Shown here: positions 41,399 to 53,026 of the stretch, one piece after another | Layout of the letters: each line of letters starts with the position of its first letter | How positions within the stretch are numbered: position 1 is the stretch's first letter | Assembly (NCBI GenBank): GCA_009760855.2 | Contig: WPIO01000066.1 | Coordinates: 768,501-832,500 of the forward strand | Origin: Cristatella mucedo | Taxonomy: Eukaryota; Bryozoa; Phylactolaemata; Cristatellidae | DNA: 64,000 nt | Reading direction: 5' to 3' | Notes under the pieces: model-generated | What the model was told of the DNA's origin: nothing | The model's database searches: none | What the model saw: the letters and a program-made list of their open reading frames with translations, nothing else | Translations under genes and position numbers: made by a program

Positions 41399-41612
41399 AA
41401 TCCCAATGGTGCAGCAAATTTAACCAGCAAGGCCCGATGGAGTAGCAAACTTACTCAGCAATGCCCGGTGGAGTATGCAACTTACCCAGCGAGGCCATGA
41501 CGGATTGGCAAATTTTACCAGCAAGGCCCGGTGGAGTAGAAAACTTACCGAGCAAGGCCCGGTGGAGTAGCAAACTTACCCAGCAAGGTCCGATCGAGTA
41601 GCAAACCGAGGG
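41399..41612 (-). repeat. 31-bp minisatellite containing repeated 5' splice sites
   Basis: About seven diverged units of about 31 bp; on the - strand each reads roughly GGTAAGTTTGCTACTCCACC then GGGCCTTGCTG. The first unit lies inside the LU exon. At least four units keep GGTAAGT or AGTAAGT at the equivalent point. Confidence 0.8.
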
Positions 41613-41669
41613 CGTCCTTCTGTCGATGCCCCGACACAGCTCACCATTGCAATATAAGCATCGATTCTC
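41580..41669 (-). CDS. LU (Ly6/uPAR) domain exon, N-terminal half
   Basis: On the - strand: acceptor CCGTTACGCAG, 30 codons in phase 0, donor TGCTGG|GTAAGT. The peptide has Arg-Cys-Leu-Tyr-Cys-Asn-Gly-Glu-Leu-Cys, then Val-Cys-Tyr-Ser-Ile-Gly-Pro-Cys-Trp. The C-x-x-C opening and cysteine spacing fit the first loop of a three-finger domain. The last part of the exon is itself the first unit of the adjoining 31-bp minisatellite. Confidence 0.55.
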
Positions 41670-42149
41670 CTGCGTAACGGAATAATTTGCTTGGCTTAAA
41701 ATTTGGGATACAGCAGCATCAGTAGCATGCAAATAAAATCTGGGAGCAATCTAATTCAATGTCTCTTAATTTTGCAGCGCCTCATCCAAGTTACAGTCCA
41801 CATTGTATCCACTGGCCAAGGGCTAACGGTTTCGCTGTGCAGACCCCGAATCTGGTTATTTCTATTTTCAGGCGATATGATCCGTAAGCACCACATTCTG
41901 CTGCACTACCGCGCTTTCGAAATAAAGCAATGTCGCACAAGAAACACAATTACTACTCATTCTTTAACTAATAATTATCTTAACAGTACTAATTATATAA
42001 CTTATAATAATAACATAACTTATAATAGTAGAACTTCAAGATTGACCAAAATGGAGTAGTACTTTACCTATCTTAGCAGTTTATTTTAGAATACAATATC
42101 GGAAACTTAAAATTATAATGATTGTATTTAGCCGAGTGGTGATAGGTTA

Positions 42150-42260
42150 AGAATAATAATAACCATAGCAGAGTGCCCTCAGCAAACTTAATCTCTATCT
42201 AGGCACCGTATAATTTTAAGGAAGAGCCTCTTTTTTAGCACTTTGTGTTTGCTTTAAAGG
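42150..42260 (-). mobile_element. LINE-A tail remnant
   Basis: (AATAAT), AGTGCCCTCAGCAAACTTAA, degraded beyond that. Confidence 0.55.
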
Positions 42261-42299
42261 GAGAAAATGTTGTAGGGAAAAATATAATTAGACGCCGTT

Positions 42300-42790
42300 C
42301 TATTTCAGCGCGTAAATAGCAAAAAAAGACCGTACCTCTCAGGAAAAATCGACCCTCCGATCGATGCGAGCGTTCAGAAATCGGTACGGGTCAATCGCAG
42401 TCTCACAGCGAGCGCATTAAGCTAGAATCCAATGGCGGCGCTGGGGCCGCCGCAGCGGCGGCGAGCTGAGGGCAGTTCGCCTCGCCGCTCCTAGGAGAAC
42501 ACCGATTAGCATAATGCCGGCCTTCGAGCCTTCAGCGGCGGCGGTTGTTTCGAGCACTAATTATAGAGTTGACACCTGGGAGCAACCGCAAATGCCCTTG
42601 CTCTGACCGCTGGCCCCTTAAGAACGTACGGTGTGCAATTGCAATTTCGGCTGAATGCGGTTCGACTGCCGTTCGGTTGAACGCACGTGCTCCCGCGAGA
42701 CTTCCGCCAGCTGCGGACCTGGCGGTTGCAGACAGCTCGGTCAGACTGTCGTAGGCGGCGCTCGCCCGAATAGCGGCTACGGCCGGGATC
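42300..42790. other. CpG-rich stretch without assigned gene
   Basis: GC-rich with many CpG and short open frames on both strands; none recognised. Confidence 0.3.
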
Positions 42791-42797
42791 ATAATTA

Positions 42798-43130
42798 ATA
42801 ATAATAATTATTATTATACACTTGATATAATGTCCTCAGAGAACTTAATCTCTTTAAAAGTGCTTTACATTCGCTGCAAAGGGAAACGCAATGAAATGGC
42901 GAGGAATATCATTTTTGATAAACAACATGAATAACATGGTTAGGGGTGACATGCACAGGGTCATCATGCAAGTGTTTTTAGTGGCAGCATACATAGTGTC
43001 GGCACGCATAAGCACGTGAAATACGAATCACAGGGACCCACTAATTGCTGTCCTAAATAGGTGTGTCTTTAGGTTCCTTTTAAATGTGGTCAAGTCAGGG
43101 GATGTCTGAACCAAGTCGGGAGTGAGTTAA
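42798..43130 (-). mobile_element. LINE-A 3' end
   Basis: ATT-rich tail, decayed hairpin, 3' UTR and last codons; ends where a second copy of the same orientation begins. Confidence 0.85.
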
Positions 43131-43615
43131 TTATAATATTAATAATAATAATGCACTTGATAAAGCGCCTCCAGAGAACTTAATCTCTTTCTAGGCGCTT
43201 TGCATTTGCTGCAAAGGGAAATGCAATTGAATGGTAAGTAAAATCATGCTTGAAAAACAAACAAAATGAATAATATGGTTAGTGGTGACATGCACAGGGT
43301 CAGCATGCAAATGTGGTTAGTGGCAGCATGCACAGTGTCAGCATGCATAAGCACATGCATGAAGGATGAATCACAGGGATCCACTAAATGCTGTCCTAAA
43401 TAGGTGTGTTTTAAGTTCCTTTTAAATGTGGTCAGGTCAAGGGATGTTCTGACGCAGGTCGGGAGGGAGTTCCAGGCTTTGGGAGCATACGAACTAAAAG
43501 CATGGTCTCCAAAGAATTTGAGGATTGTACAAGGTATGTCGTAAATGCAGGAACCAACTTAGATGTGGTCTCCTCATCTAAACAAGCCCAAATCTTAGCA
43601 GTGTTACGTATCTGT
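43131..43615 (-). mobile_element. LINE-A 3' end with internal deletion
   Basis: Tail, 3' UTR and C-terminus, then a jump near 43538 to the upstream segment around Lys-Ile-x-Ala-Cys-Leu-Asp. Confidence 0.82.
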
Positions 43616-44320
43616 TCACGATTGATCCAGGCTTCCGTTTGGCCTGGAAAGGTCAGCATCGTCGGTGCTGTACACTATGCGTTCGCGGCCGTACTTGTTT
43701 GACTGGCACTGATCAGAAGGCGGCGATTGAGCAGACGTAATAGCCGCCTACCTAGCGGCCCAATCTGTGCCCGAAGCTCTTTCGAGGTACAAGTCGTGGT
43801 ATGTGCGACTGCCATAGCCACCGGTTCGCGGGACAAATGCACACTTTTTTCATGACGAAACTCTCACCTCGACTAGAAGCGACAGTCGAACGAGCCTCTA
43901 ACGATCTATGACAATGGCTACACAAACGCTGGCTCGCGAACGCCCGGCTTTTGGGTGCTCGATTCCTGCAGCGAATGGCTGGGCACTAACGCCTGCTGTA
44001 GGCTGGGATAAAGCTGCGAGCAGTCGTCAGCGGCTCACTTTAAAAAGCCGGCTCCGTCAACCGAGGTTGGCGGACTTTTATTGTTACTCGGAGGAGGCGC
44101 AGAGCGAGCAGAGGCTGCAGTGAATGCAGTCGATGGCGTTAGGCGGAGCTAGCGAGACTTTTGAGTGCAGAGTGCAGTGCAGAGACTGAGCGACCCAGGG
44201 GGCTCGGAGCGAAGGCAGTGCGAAGTGCTCATGGAGCGAGAGTTCGCTCGCTTGGAAGCTGTAGTCTCGTGCCTCTGGGGAGATGGCAAAATTCTCCGAG
44301 CGCGAGCGCCATTAGCATTT
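43616..44320. other. CpG-rich stretch without assigned gene
   Basis: High CpG, short open frames only. Could be an island or a decayed exon region. Confidence 0.3.
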
Positions 44321-44324
44321 CCAA

Positions 44325-44472
44325 GTTATTATTATTATATTATTATATTATATTATTATTAGTATATTATATATATAATATATATATATATATTATATAT
44401 ATATATATATTATATTATATTATATTATATATATAATTATATTATTATTATTATATTATATTATATTATTAT
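44325..44472. repeat. (TAT)n / (AT)n repeat
   Basis: Imperfect TTATTA and ATATAT run that leads into a LINE-A 3' UTR. Confidence 0.9.
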
Positions 44473-44612
44473 TCATTTCGTTTGTTTTTCAAGCATGATT
44501 TTACTTACCATTTAATTGCATTTCACTTTGCAGCGAATGTAAAGCGCCTAGAGAGAGATTGAGTTCTCTGAGGGCTCTTTATCAAGTGAATTATTATTAT
44601 TATTATTAGTTT
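44473..44612 (+). mobile_element. LINE-A tail
   Basis: From ATTTCGTTTGTTTTTCAAGC to hairpin and (ATT)n. Confidence 0.87.
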
Positions 44613-44822
44613 ATACGTTTAGATTCTTGCTTCAGCTTTCAGAGGTCAAAGGTTCAAGTTCCAAAGAGAGTATCCAGCGTTCCGCTTTGTACTGTTATGC
44701 CGATGGTGCGATATCCCTAGCTTAGCTGTTCGGCGTTAATCTAATGCACAAATTTCCTCTCGCAGGTTCAGCTTAGAAGCTACCGATGCGCAGACCCTGC
44801 CTTACGAATGCTAACAACAATT

Positions 44823-44975
44823 AGCTGATTAAAAGGTCTCATTTATGTAGAGGAAAAAGTGCCTTATTGGCTAAGCCCACCACTAACAGTAAACACCTCT
44901 TGCAGTGGACCATAAAGCATCGCCCACTGAAGGACTCGAATCCAAGACCTGGTTAGCAAAGAGGGAGAGCTCTAC
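44823..44975 (-). mobile_element. SINE-alpha, degraded
   Basis: Body and GGACTCGAATCC B-box region recognisable on the + strand; the tRNA head is lost. Confidence 0.62.
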
Positions 44976-45004
44976 ATACGGATAAGGGAGGGCAGAGTAA
45001 GGGC

Positions 45005-45146
45005 TAAGGCAATCAAACAGCCTTATTTGCATAGCGGCGGCGGAGCCTTAATGACTACCTTCACTATAGCTGTCGGTGGGAAATAATTCCCTGCTGCACG
45101 ACCCCAACTTAAGACCTGTGACGTAAAAAGAAAGCTCCGGCCTTCT
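45005..45146 (-). mobile_element. SINE-alpha, strongly degraded
   Basis: AACAGCCTTATTTGCATAGC and GGAGCCTTAATG match the body; B box decayed. Confidence 0.55.
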
Positions 45147-45184
45147 GGAGTCGGTAGGTTGTCTAATGTGTAAATGGTTGGGTG

Positions 45185-45342
45185 ACTATTGAACTTACGA
45201 CTACTGAACCTACGACAATTGGCCTGTACCAACCGGTCTATACGACAATTGATCTATATACCATCTGGTCTGCGACTATTGGACCTTCGACAACTGGCCT
45301 GTACTAACTGGCCGATACGACAATTGACCTATATGTCAATTT
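45185..45342. repeat. Degenerate tandem repeat, TACGACAATTG motif
   Basis: Alternating TACGACAATTG(A/G)(T/C)CT and CC(A/T)(A/C)C(T/C)GG units, each about 30-50 bp apart, five or six copies. Confidence 0.6.
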
Positions 45343-45344
45343 AT

Positions 45345-46440
45345 AAGAATAATACACCATTTTTAATTTACATAATTCATACCAACAATGAAGAATGAAT
45401 TCACGACTGTCTGAAGTTTGTTTATATTTATGCAACAGGATTATTAGTAAAACACTTTTTTCTCTTAAAAGTGTCAAAAAATGCTCAGTACGTTCAAGAC
45501 AACATCGATCTTAATGTTACTGTAGCTTCTTGACTAACTATATGACAAATATGCAATGGCATGAAGAAAGTGCTATATTCAAGGTTGACTTCTTCGATAA
45601 AGCCATTAGCTCGTAATCAGATAGGTTCCTAGCGACAGAAAATTGCACTGCACTCGGAGTCACAGAAACTTCCGACATCTTATCATTCGCGTTACCAACT
45701 CGCCTGGACTATTGCTATGTTTCCTTCGTGGTAGTGTTCCATGCGAGATTTCTAACTACTGTAGTGCCAATCATTATTAGACAAGCCTTGCAATCATGCT
45801 GGTGGTATTTACAGCATCGCCAATATTAGTGCAGGTTGCATTAACGTTTAATTTCTAGAATTCAAAGTTTCTATATATCGCAGTCTAATTTTCCACGATC
45901 GGAAACTCCGTACTCTATTGCTGATTTAATGATTTATAAATATTTTAATGTTCAACAATTATTAGCTTCTCAAACTATCAATTCTATTTATTTACACTAG
46001 CCGATCCTATCCATATAATAGTCTCCGGGTAGTCATTGCAAACTGGTAACACATACAATAAATTAATAGCCTAATTTGATCAAATAAAACCGACCGGCAC
46101 CAGTCACAAGTTTAATTGTCGGTACAACGTGTGGATATAGTATACAGCATATGTATACCTGCATACAAGGCTATTCACATATAGATGGGCGTGCATGCCT
46201 GTGTAGACACACCTGTACAGATCTCTACAGATAGCATGAATATGTCTGCCTTTAGCTATGCATGTCTCCTTTTCGTTCCAGCTTTAGCAGCTAAGGCAGA
46301 TGAGGGCAGGTTGGTGGTGCATTTTCATCGTCCCCTTTCTACGTGCATTGTATGAATAGGTAGTACGGTGTGCTTGGCCTGGACGGCTTTTTCATACTTT
46401 TTGCATTCGTCACTGTTCACTATTCCACTGGTCTGCCCTG
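45345..46440. other. A/T-rich, no feature recognised
   Basis: No exon, repeat family or element seen. Confidence 0.4.
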
Positions 46441-46445
46441 ACAGA

Positions 46446-46606
46446 GCCCTCGTCTCTATAGCATCGCAGTTAAGGTGCCTAAATTTAAGGACCAACGGTC
46501 AAGGTTAAGGTAATTGATGACCGATCTCTGTGCTCAAATCCTGTGGCGTATATGAAGTGCCTGAAGAGATAGATTAGGTTCTCTTATGGCGCTATACATA
46601 TAAGTA
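46446..46606 (+). mobile_element. SINE-beta, degraded full-length copy
   Basis: GCAGTTAAGGTGCCTAAA (A-box region), GTGCTCAAATCC (B box), then AAGTGCCTGAAGAGATAGAT ... TTATGGCGCTATACATATAA. Same architecture as the 15.2-kb copy, opposite orientation, followed by an (AT)n tail. Confidence 0.75.
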
Positions 46607-46609
46607 ATA

Positions 46610-46612
46610 TAC

Positions 46613-46652
<40 letters not shown>
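46610..46652. repeat. (AT)n microsatellite
   Basis: About 20 AT units directly after SINE-beta; may be its grown tail. Confidence 0.93.
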
Positions 46653-46654
<2 letters not shown>

Positions 46655-46659
46655 AGTGG

Positions 46660-47475
46660 TGACTATATTCGTGGGTTCTAACGGATTCAGTCATCGTGAG
46701 GCCAGTTGAAAGCAACCATTAGGGTGTGCCACAAGGCATTACTGCAAAATAAGCCCTGCCGTCACAGCAATGTCGAAGGCCCGCATTCATGATGCTGTCT
46801 AACCAGCTTCTAATCAGGTTGCAATAATCCAGTATTTTATTCCAGCTAGACCCAAGGTTCCCGTAACGCGTGAGATGAACGTCACTTGGCAATGCCTGCA
46901 ATGGCATTTCAAGAATTCAGCAGTAGAGCCATTTTACAGATTCCTCTGCAAAATTCTTGAAACTCACTGCAAAAGCTGCAAGTGCTAAGGATGGAAATGG
47001 TAGCGTTCCTGCACGATCTGCAGCGGCCAGGCGCTCCTCTATTCTCGCCATGGGCCCCCAAGCTAAATTTCAAATGAATCGCTCAATCTCGCTTGCCGCT
47101 ACGCCAGCACCCTTATTAGAAACACTCAATTTCGCAGCAGTCGGTTTATGCCCGGGCATGTGCCACATTATGCACGAATGCTTAATTAGGTTTCTATGAC
47201 TCGGTCCCCATTCACCACTCTGGCAGCCAGGTTCTGGACTGAGCATTAGAATGCTGGGTGCTTAATGAAATGATACATACCTGTGTAGCCTAAGCGTGAG
47301 CTTTGGCTGGAGACATGCGAAATTTTCAGGCACTGGAGACCAGGGACGCCACCATTTTACCTTGTGCATCGACGTCGGGGCTACAATCCCGAGGAAGCCC
47401 CAGCTATCTCAGAGCTTCGTGCAGCCGCAATTGTAGACTCATTCACTGAGTAACACAATTTAGGCATACCTCTTC
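46660..47475. other. No gene recognised
   Basis: Only short open frames (46719-46907 -, 46957-47199 +) without known domains. Confidence 0.35.
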
Positions 47476-47480
47476 CTCGT

Positions 47481-47483
<3 letters not shown>

Positions 47484-47562
<79 letters not shown>

Positions 47563-47570
47563 TCTCCGTT
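47484..47570. repeat. (CT)n microsatellite
   Basis: About 38 CT units then CCCTCTCTCC. Confidence 0.95.
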
Positions 47571-48322
47571 CAGTGTCAGCCAGCGTGACCACGCGACTTA
47601 TTAGGAGGGTCGCCGAGGGTCGCCGCTCTGCATCAAGCGCCTGCACTGCGGCCGCTGATGGGTGTCGGAGGCCGCATTAGTTCTCGGCAGTTCCTCTCGG
47701 GCAGCTCCCGATGCGACTATGTCATAAATCAATGCCAGAGTTAGGACCGGGAACGTGCAAATACACTATTAAATATATGCTGGCGACCGCTCGGAGAGCA
47801 AGCATTGCGTTCAGTTAAGCCTGTTTCAGACGACAGTCTTGCTTACTACCAACTCGGAGTCTGACTACGGTCTTCCGGTTTATAGGAGGTTTAGGCGGCA
47901 GTCTAGCGCCAATTCTAGCTTCCTATTCCCTTGGCCCAACGAGCTTTCCTGGGATAACAGAGACATTTCTCCACGGCCTGGCTTCACTAGCTCAATAATC
48001 GGTAGAATGAAACCTGTCCGCCGAAGCATTTATTGCTCGCCGCCTTAAAATTATATTCTCAATCTGAACTCGGTGTCCTAAAATAAGGACTCGCCAGGAA
48101 CGCCTCGATGATTTAGCAGGTCAAGTCGTCTACAGCTCCGGTCAAAGCAATGCAGTAGGCGGGGCCTGTACGGCGTTAACGCGGTCACCGGCTAAGCATC
48201 GACTGAAAAGTAAAACTGGGTTCGGCTGCTACTCGTCGTCAAGGCTTCCCGCTAAGTCTGGACCGCCCCGCGGTATTTGTGAAGTAAACAAAGAAATAAA
48301 TAATGATAATAGCAATAGTAAT

Positions 48323-48488
48323 GGCTGATTTAGCAGTATATTATGCATAGCTACGGAAGAGCCTTTATGGCTATAACCACCGCTTGCAGTAGCAATAAAG
48401 AACCTCCCGCCGTAGGAATCGAACCCTCGACCTCGGCACATAAGTCGCGAAAAACAACCACCTTATCTAGCGTGGCGTCGCGGCTGAC
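48323..48488 (-). mobile_element. SINE-alpha
   Basis: Body, B box (GGAATCGAACCC on the + strand) and head present; moderately diverged. Confidence 0.82.
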
Positions 48489-48927
48489 CCAAGACTCCGT
48501 ACGAAGGGAGCGTTTCGTCTAAACTAGGCTATAGAGTTGAAGGCCAGGTGTCGAGTTGGACTACAGGTACCAGCGACTACGGCCAGACCTAGCAAGCCGA
48601 TGTGGTATTCTGCAGACGGCCGATAAGCCACTACTCGGAGGTCCTCCAGGCTGTTGCCAGGCAACCAGGGAAGGCAGCTACCAGCTTACAGAGACTGTGT
48701 ACAAGTTGGGCGGGCGGGGCTCCACCGGGGCTAATGTAACAAGCATTTTCTTCTTTGCTGGGTTTAAAAAAGATGCGAGAGGCGTCGCAAATTGCATTTG
48801 GCAGGTACGTTTGATGTAGGTGTCCTAGAGACTATCATTAATCTTTTAAGGGCACTCATATTTATAGAGCTAATGGGCATTGGCTCGGAATAATTTGTAG
48901 ATCATTGTATACAGAGAGGTTGGCGGA

Positions 48928-49064
48928 GCAGCTTGCCTCAGCGCCGGAAGCAGCTAGCCTCCGCGCCGGAAGCAGCTTGCCTTCGCGCCGGAAGCAGCTT
49001 GCCTCAGCGTCGGAAGCAGCTTGCCTCCGCGCCGGAAGCAGATTGCCTCCGCGCCGGAAGCTCT
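48928..49064. repeat. 22-bp CpG-rich minisatellite
   Basis: Six units of GAAGCAGCTTGCCTCCGCGC plus CG, with CpG mostly intact. Confidence 0.9.
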
Positions 49065-49367
49065 GACACTAAAAATTATTAGCCCATATCATATTTGCGG
49101 CTATACAGGCAGCGGGCGTTCGATCAGAGCTTAAGGCTTCTCCGATTAACTTGGCACTCTTAGACCAGCTAAAGGGCTTTCTTCGCGGCCGTACTTCGTC
49201 ACACGCTGGTTTACTCAGCTTCACCAGAGGGAACATGCAAATACGATTCGCTAATGTAAGGAAAGCCCGCTTAGCAGATGACCTCCAGGTCCGACACGTA
49301 CACACGGAAGTTAGGTTAGCACAGGGATACAAGGCTCGCCTTTTGAACTAGAATTCAACAATTTTTG

Positions 49368-49535
49368 ATGAGGCCTGACGGCGCACTAGGTAATGTGGTA
49401 TCTTTTCACGACATTGGTCCCGATGTCGTGGGTTCTAACCCTGCGGTGGGCGATCCTTTATCGCCACTGCAAGCAGTGGTGATAGCCTTAAAGGCTCTTC
49501 TGTTGCTATACAAAAGAGGCTGTTCAATGAGCTAG
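49368..49535 (+). mobile_element. SINE-alpha, full length
   Basis: Head AGGCCTGACGGCGCACTAGG, palindrome region, B box GGGTTCTAACCC, CCACTGCAAGCAGTGG hairpin, ending in AATGAGCTAG. Confidence 0.88.
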
Positions 49536-49554
49536 TATTTAAGTTAACAGTACC

Positions 49555-50200
49555 GCACATCGCGCCACTTCTCACCTACCTCTACTGGCTTCCTATCAAG
49601 GTAACAACTTTAAGAGTCGGTCACTCACTTTTAGGCTCCTTCATTCTTTAGCTGTAGCCGACCTATCAGATTTTCTTCAAAACCAGCCTAGACATCATAC
49701 AACCCACTTTTCTGACACAAATCGCTTAGCTATACCTCACACGGACCTTAAATCCTGTGGAGATCATGTTTTTAGTATGTGCCTCGTACTGACCAAAAAT
49801 CCTTTCTAGACGATTCCGTCAGTTGGTATGCTCTTAAAGCCGTGACAATGCATTTGTTATAGAGCCCTCAGAGAACTCAGTCTCTTTCAAAGCACATTAA
49901 ATTTGCTGCAATATTCCATGACTCAATATTTAAAAAAGCTAGACGCCACCTGTTTCGTGCAGAATGTGGTCAGTTCTTGCGATTTTTACTTTGTGTGCTG
50001 GTGCGTGCCGACACTGTGCATGCTGCAAGTAACCGTAAGGTATATGATGAAAGTGTGCAAGTCGTCTATAATCACGTCATGCTTGTTGACGTTGGGCATA
50101 TTACCACTCGCCGTTTAATCATGCTTCCGTCTCAGCGTATGTAAAGTGCCTAGAAAGAGATTAAATACTTTGAGGGTACTTAACAAATTTATTTATCAGT
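49555..50200 (+). mobile_element. LINE-A C-terminus and 3' end, degraded
   Basis: Matches His-Ile-Ala-Pro-Leu-Leu ... Tyr-Trp-Leu-Pro-Ile-Lys, later 3' UTR and a decayed hairpin; an internal insertion or rearrangement at about 49780-49910 includes a reversed tail segment. Confidence 0.75.
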
Positions 50201-50524
50201 CCGGCTTACTAAATAGAGAGAGACCGGACAACCTGTCGCTGGCCGAATTTTCGTGAGTTGAGAATGGTACGTGACACGCAAGCGAGAGCACTTAGTACGC
50301 ACAATGTAGATATCCGACATCGTTTCATACCTTGTGTTTGCCCCATTGCCAAATCTACTGACCGCACTCAGATTATAAATTTTCTTGAATGCATTTCGAT
50401 TTTCTATTTACTTTTGCTTAACAGCGGCTAAGTTAATGTTTGCAAGTTTTTGTAAGTCAAAATATCATAAGTCGGGGTGGGGCTGACTATATTCTTATTA
50501 TTATCATAAGTTCCTCTAGGGCCC

Positions 50525-50620
50525 TATACTTATGAATTAATTTACAACAAATGTAAAGTGCTTATGTACAGTGAAGTTCTCTTAGGGCACAAGACAAATA
50601 TATTATTAAGTATGTATATG
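50525..50620 (+). mobile_element. LINE-A tail remnant
   Basis: ACAACAAATGTAAAGTGCTT ... GAAGTTCTCTTAGGGCAC, ATTATT. Confidence 0.6.
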
Positions 50621-50889
50621 GGCACAGGTGGTACCATTTTTTATTTAGATGGCGTCTAACAAGACTTCCGGGCAGTGCTCTTTTGGCGTCAATACTCTGA
50701 CCTGTCCAAAATGGTGAAGTAACATTTTTACGAGGTGCTAAGAAGCCATGAACTCCTTCGGCCCGGCAAAACAGGAGTTTCCTCTCAGGCGAGGATTTGA
50801 TTTCTTTTTATATAAATTTACAGATTGTTTCCTAGGAGAAGCTAGAAATGTCTTTTGCGCCGGCCTTCGCCGCATAGCCAGTTCATATT

Positions 50890-51005
50890 TGAATGTCTTT
50901 AAATCAGATGTTGACTCGTCGTGACGTCAGCAGTGATGAGTTTCAAGCTTTGGGGGTATAGTTATTGAAGGCACGGTCTCCGAAAGATTTTGAGGTTTAC
51001 TGATA
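50890..51005 (-). mobile_element. LINE-A C-terminal fragment
   Basis: GAGTTTCAAGCTTTGGGGGT ... GGCACGGTCTCCGAAAGATT on the + strand, as in other reversed copies. Confidence 0.7.
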
Positions 51006-51014
51006 GACCCAAGT

Positions 51015-51882
51015 ACTTCTTCAACTTCTGTAACTCACTGCTTGCTGGTCTACCGGCGTGCGAAATCAGCCGCTTAAAGTCGGTGCAAAACACTGCGGAT
51101 GGGCGGTTGCTGTCATCAGCAGAGCAGTAGCCGAATCATAGAACTGCTTCTCGCCAACATGGGCTGGATATCAATCAAGCAGCTTATCGAATTCAAGGTT
51201 CTGTAACTTACTTTTACGTTTCTTCACCGTATGACTCCGGTTTACCTATCAGAACTACTCCCTCACCAGGCGATGATTCGTACAACCGGCTGTTCCTACT
51301 CAAATCGTTTAGCCATACCTCGTATGACCCTCAAAACTGTAGGAGACCGTGCCTTTAGTTCCCATGATCCCAAAGCCACTTTTAGGTCCCTTCATTCTAT
51401 GGCTCCAGCCTATCTGATATACTACCCCATCAGGCCAAGCATCGTACCACCCGCTTTTCGGAATCCAACAGTCTAGAAATACCTCATACAAACCTTGAAT
51501 CCTTTGGAGACCGTGCATTTAGTTCATATGCTCCCAAAGCCTGGAACTCCCTCCCGACCTGCGTCAAAACATCCCCTGACCTGACCACATTTAAAAGGAA
51601 CCTAAAAACACACCTATTTAGGACAGCATTTAGTTGGTCCCTGTGATTCGTCTTTGATGTGCTTATGCGTGCTGACACTGTGCGTGCTGCCACTAACCAC
51701 ATTTGCATGCTGACCCTGTGTATGTCACCCCTAACCATATTATTCATTTCGTTTGTTTTTCAAGCATGATTTTACTTACCATTCAATTGCATTTCACTTT
51801 GCAGCAAATGTAAAGCGCCTAGAGAGAGATTAAGTTCTCTGAGGGCGCTTTATTAAGTGAATAATAATAATAATTATTATTA
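51015..51882 (+). mobile_element. LINE-A chimera of two copies, with full 3' end
   Basis: 51015-51378 is a diverged C-terminal segment up to Phe-Ser-Ser-His-Asp-Pro-Lys-Ala. At 51378 it jumps back to Thr-Phe-Arg-Ser-Leu-His-Ser-Met of a much younger copy, which then runs to the ORF end, 3' UTR, hairpin and tail. Confidence 0.85.
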
Positions 51883-51884
51883 TT

Positions 51885-52000
51885 ATTATAAAGCCCGGGA
51901 CTCATTACTGAAACACATCACAACGTCCCCTGACATGACGACATTTAAAAAGAAGCTTAAGACGCACCTGTTTATTACAGTAGTATTGGTAAACAATAAG
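51885..52000 (+). mobile_element. LINE-A C-terminal remnant
   Basis: GACATTTAAAAAGAAGCTTA AGACGCACC-type end of ORF after an (ATT)n. Confidence 0.6.
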
Positions 52001-52599
52001 CCCTAGTCGTACGAGCGAGCAGTGCAACAAGAAGCTTGATTTCAAGCTAATTCAATTTTTTAGGCAGGCCAAGACAGGAGAATAGAATGACCTAAAGGCG
52101 ACTGACGGAGCAGAGGTCTCGACTGGTGGGCAGTGCTGTGACCTCGTAATTCATACGTTTACGCGACGTCAAAGCTCGGCTGGAGTATTTGGAAGCAGCA
52201 GGCGTACGCCCATTTTTGCCAGACGAGCGGAGCAGGGCTCTGTCATAGGCGAAATGGCTGCTTCGCCACCATCTGTCTGCCGGCCTTTTGCTGTCTTCTG
52301 GTCAAGCATGGAATCCACTTCAACTTCCTCAGTCTGGTCGCCAGGTCACTTTACTTGCAAGCACCTGCGTACTCAACCGACCTCGTTCTATTCCTACAGT
52401 TCTCTCTGGCACAGACCTGGGGCAGCGACAGCTGGTTAGCCCGTTGCCCAACGCGTTGGTAGTGCCCCCCCCCCTGATGCAGTGGCCATCTACGTCCTCG
52501 TCTACGTCCACATCTGCGTCTCTCCGTACACGCAGACGCTTACACCGTCCATCGTTGCCAGACCAGAGCCTCGAAGCCGCCCGCTTACCACCAAGTGTC

Positions 52600-52727
52600 T
52601 TTAATGTATCTCCGTCAGTAACTCCACAAAGTCATAAAGACCATGTGGGTGTTACGCAGGAGAGTTTTGTATAGCTCACTCACAGCCTAAGCGGCTTTCG
52701 GTACGCATTCGGTAGCCAACAGACTTA
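52600..52727 (-). mobile_element. LINE-B 3' tail
   Basis: TCCGTCAGTAACTCCACAAAG hairpin side, then the C-terminal codons (- strand) to ACAGACTTA. Confidence 0.83.
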
Positions 52728-52749
52728 ATGGGGGCTGCTGACACAGGCT

Positions 52750-52782
52750 GGAAGAGAGGGAGAGAGAGGGAGGCAGCGAGAG

Positions 52783-52860
<78 letters not shown>

Positions 52861-52990
52861 AGAGAGAGAGAGGGAGGGAGGGAGAGAGGCAGAACAGAAA
52901 CAGAGACATAGACAGATAGAGACAGAGAGACAAAGAGAGAGACGGGATGAGAGATATAGAGAGCGAGACAAAGGGAAAGACATTCAGAAA
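52750..52990. repeat. (GA)n microsatellite with flanking purine tract
   Basis: About 36 GA units at 52788-52860 flanked by GGGAGAGA-type sequence. It lies just inside the intron after the 53.0-kb exon (- strand). Confidence 0.95.
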
Positions 52991-53026
52991 TGGCGAGAGG
53001 AGGAGCTGGAGGCGCTATTCACATAC

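Noticed and set aside
41399-41612. CRISPR-like array
   Set aside because: Units are directly tandem with no unique spacers, in a eukaryotic intron.
49069-49351. Open frames on both strands next to the 22-bp minisatellite
   Set aside because: No domain, no splice signals that fit either gene; left unassigned.
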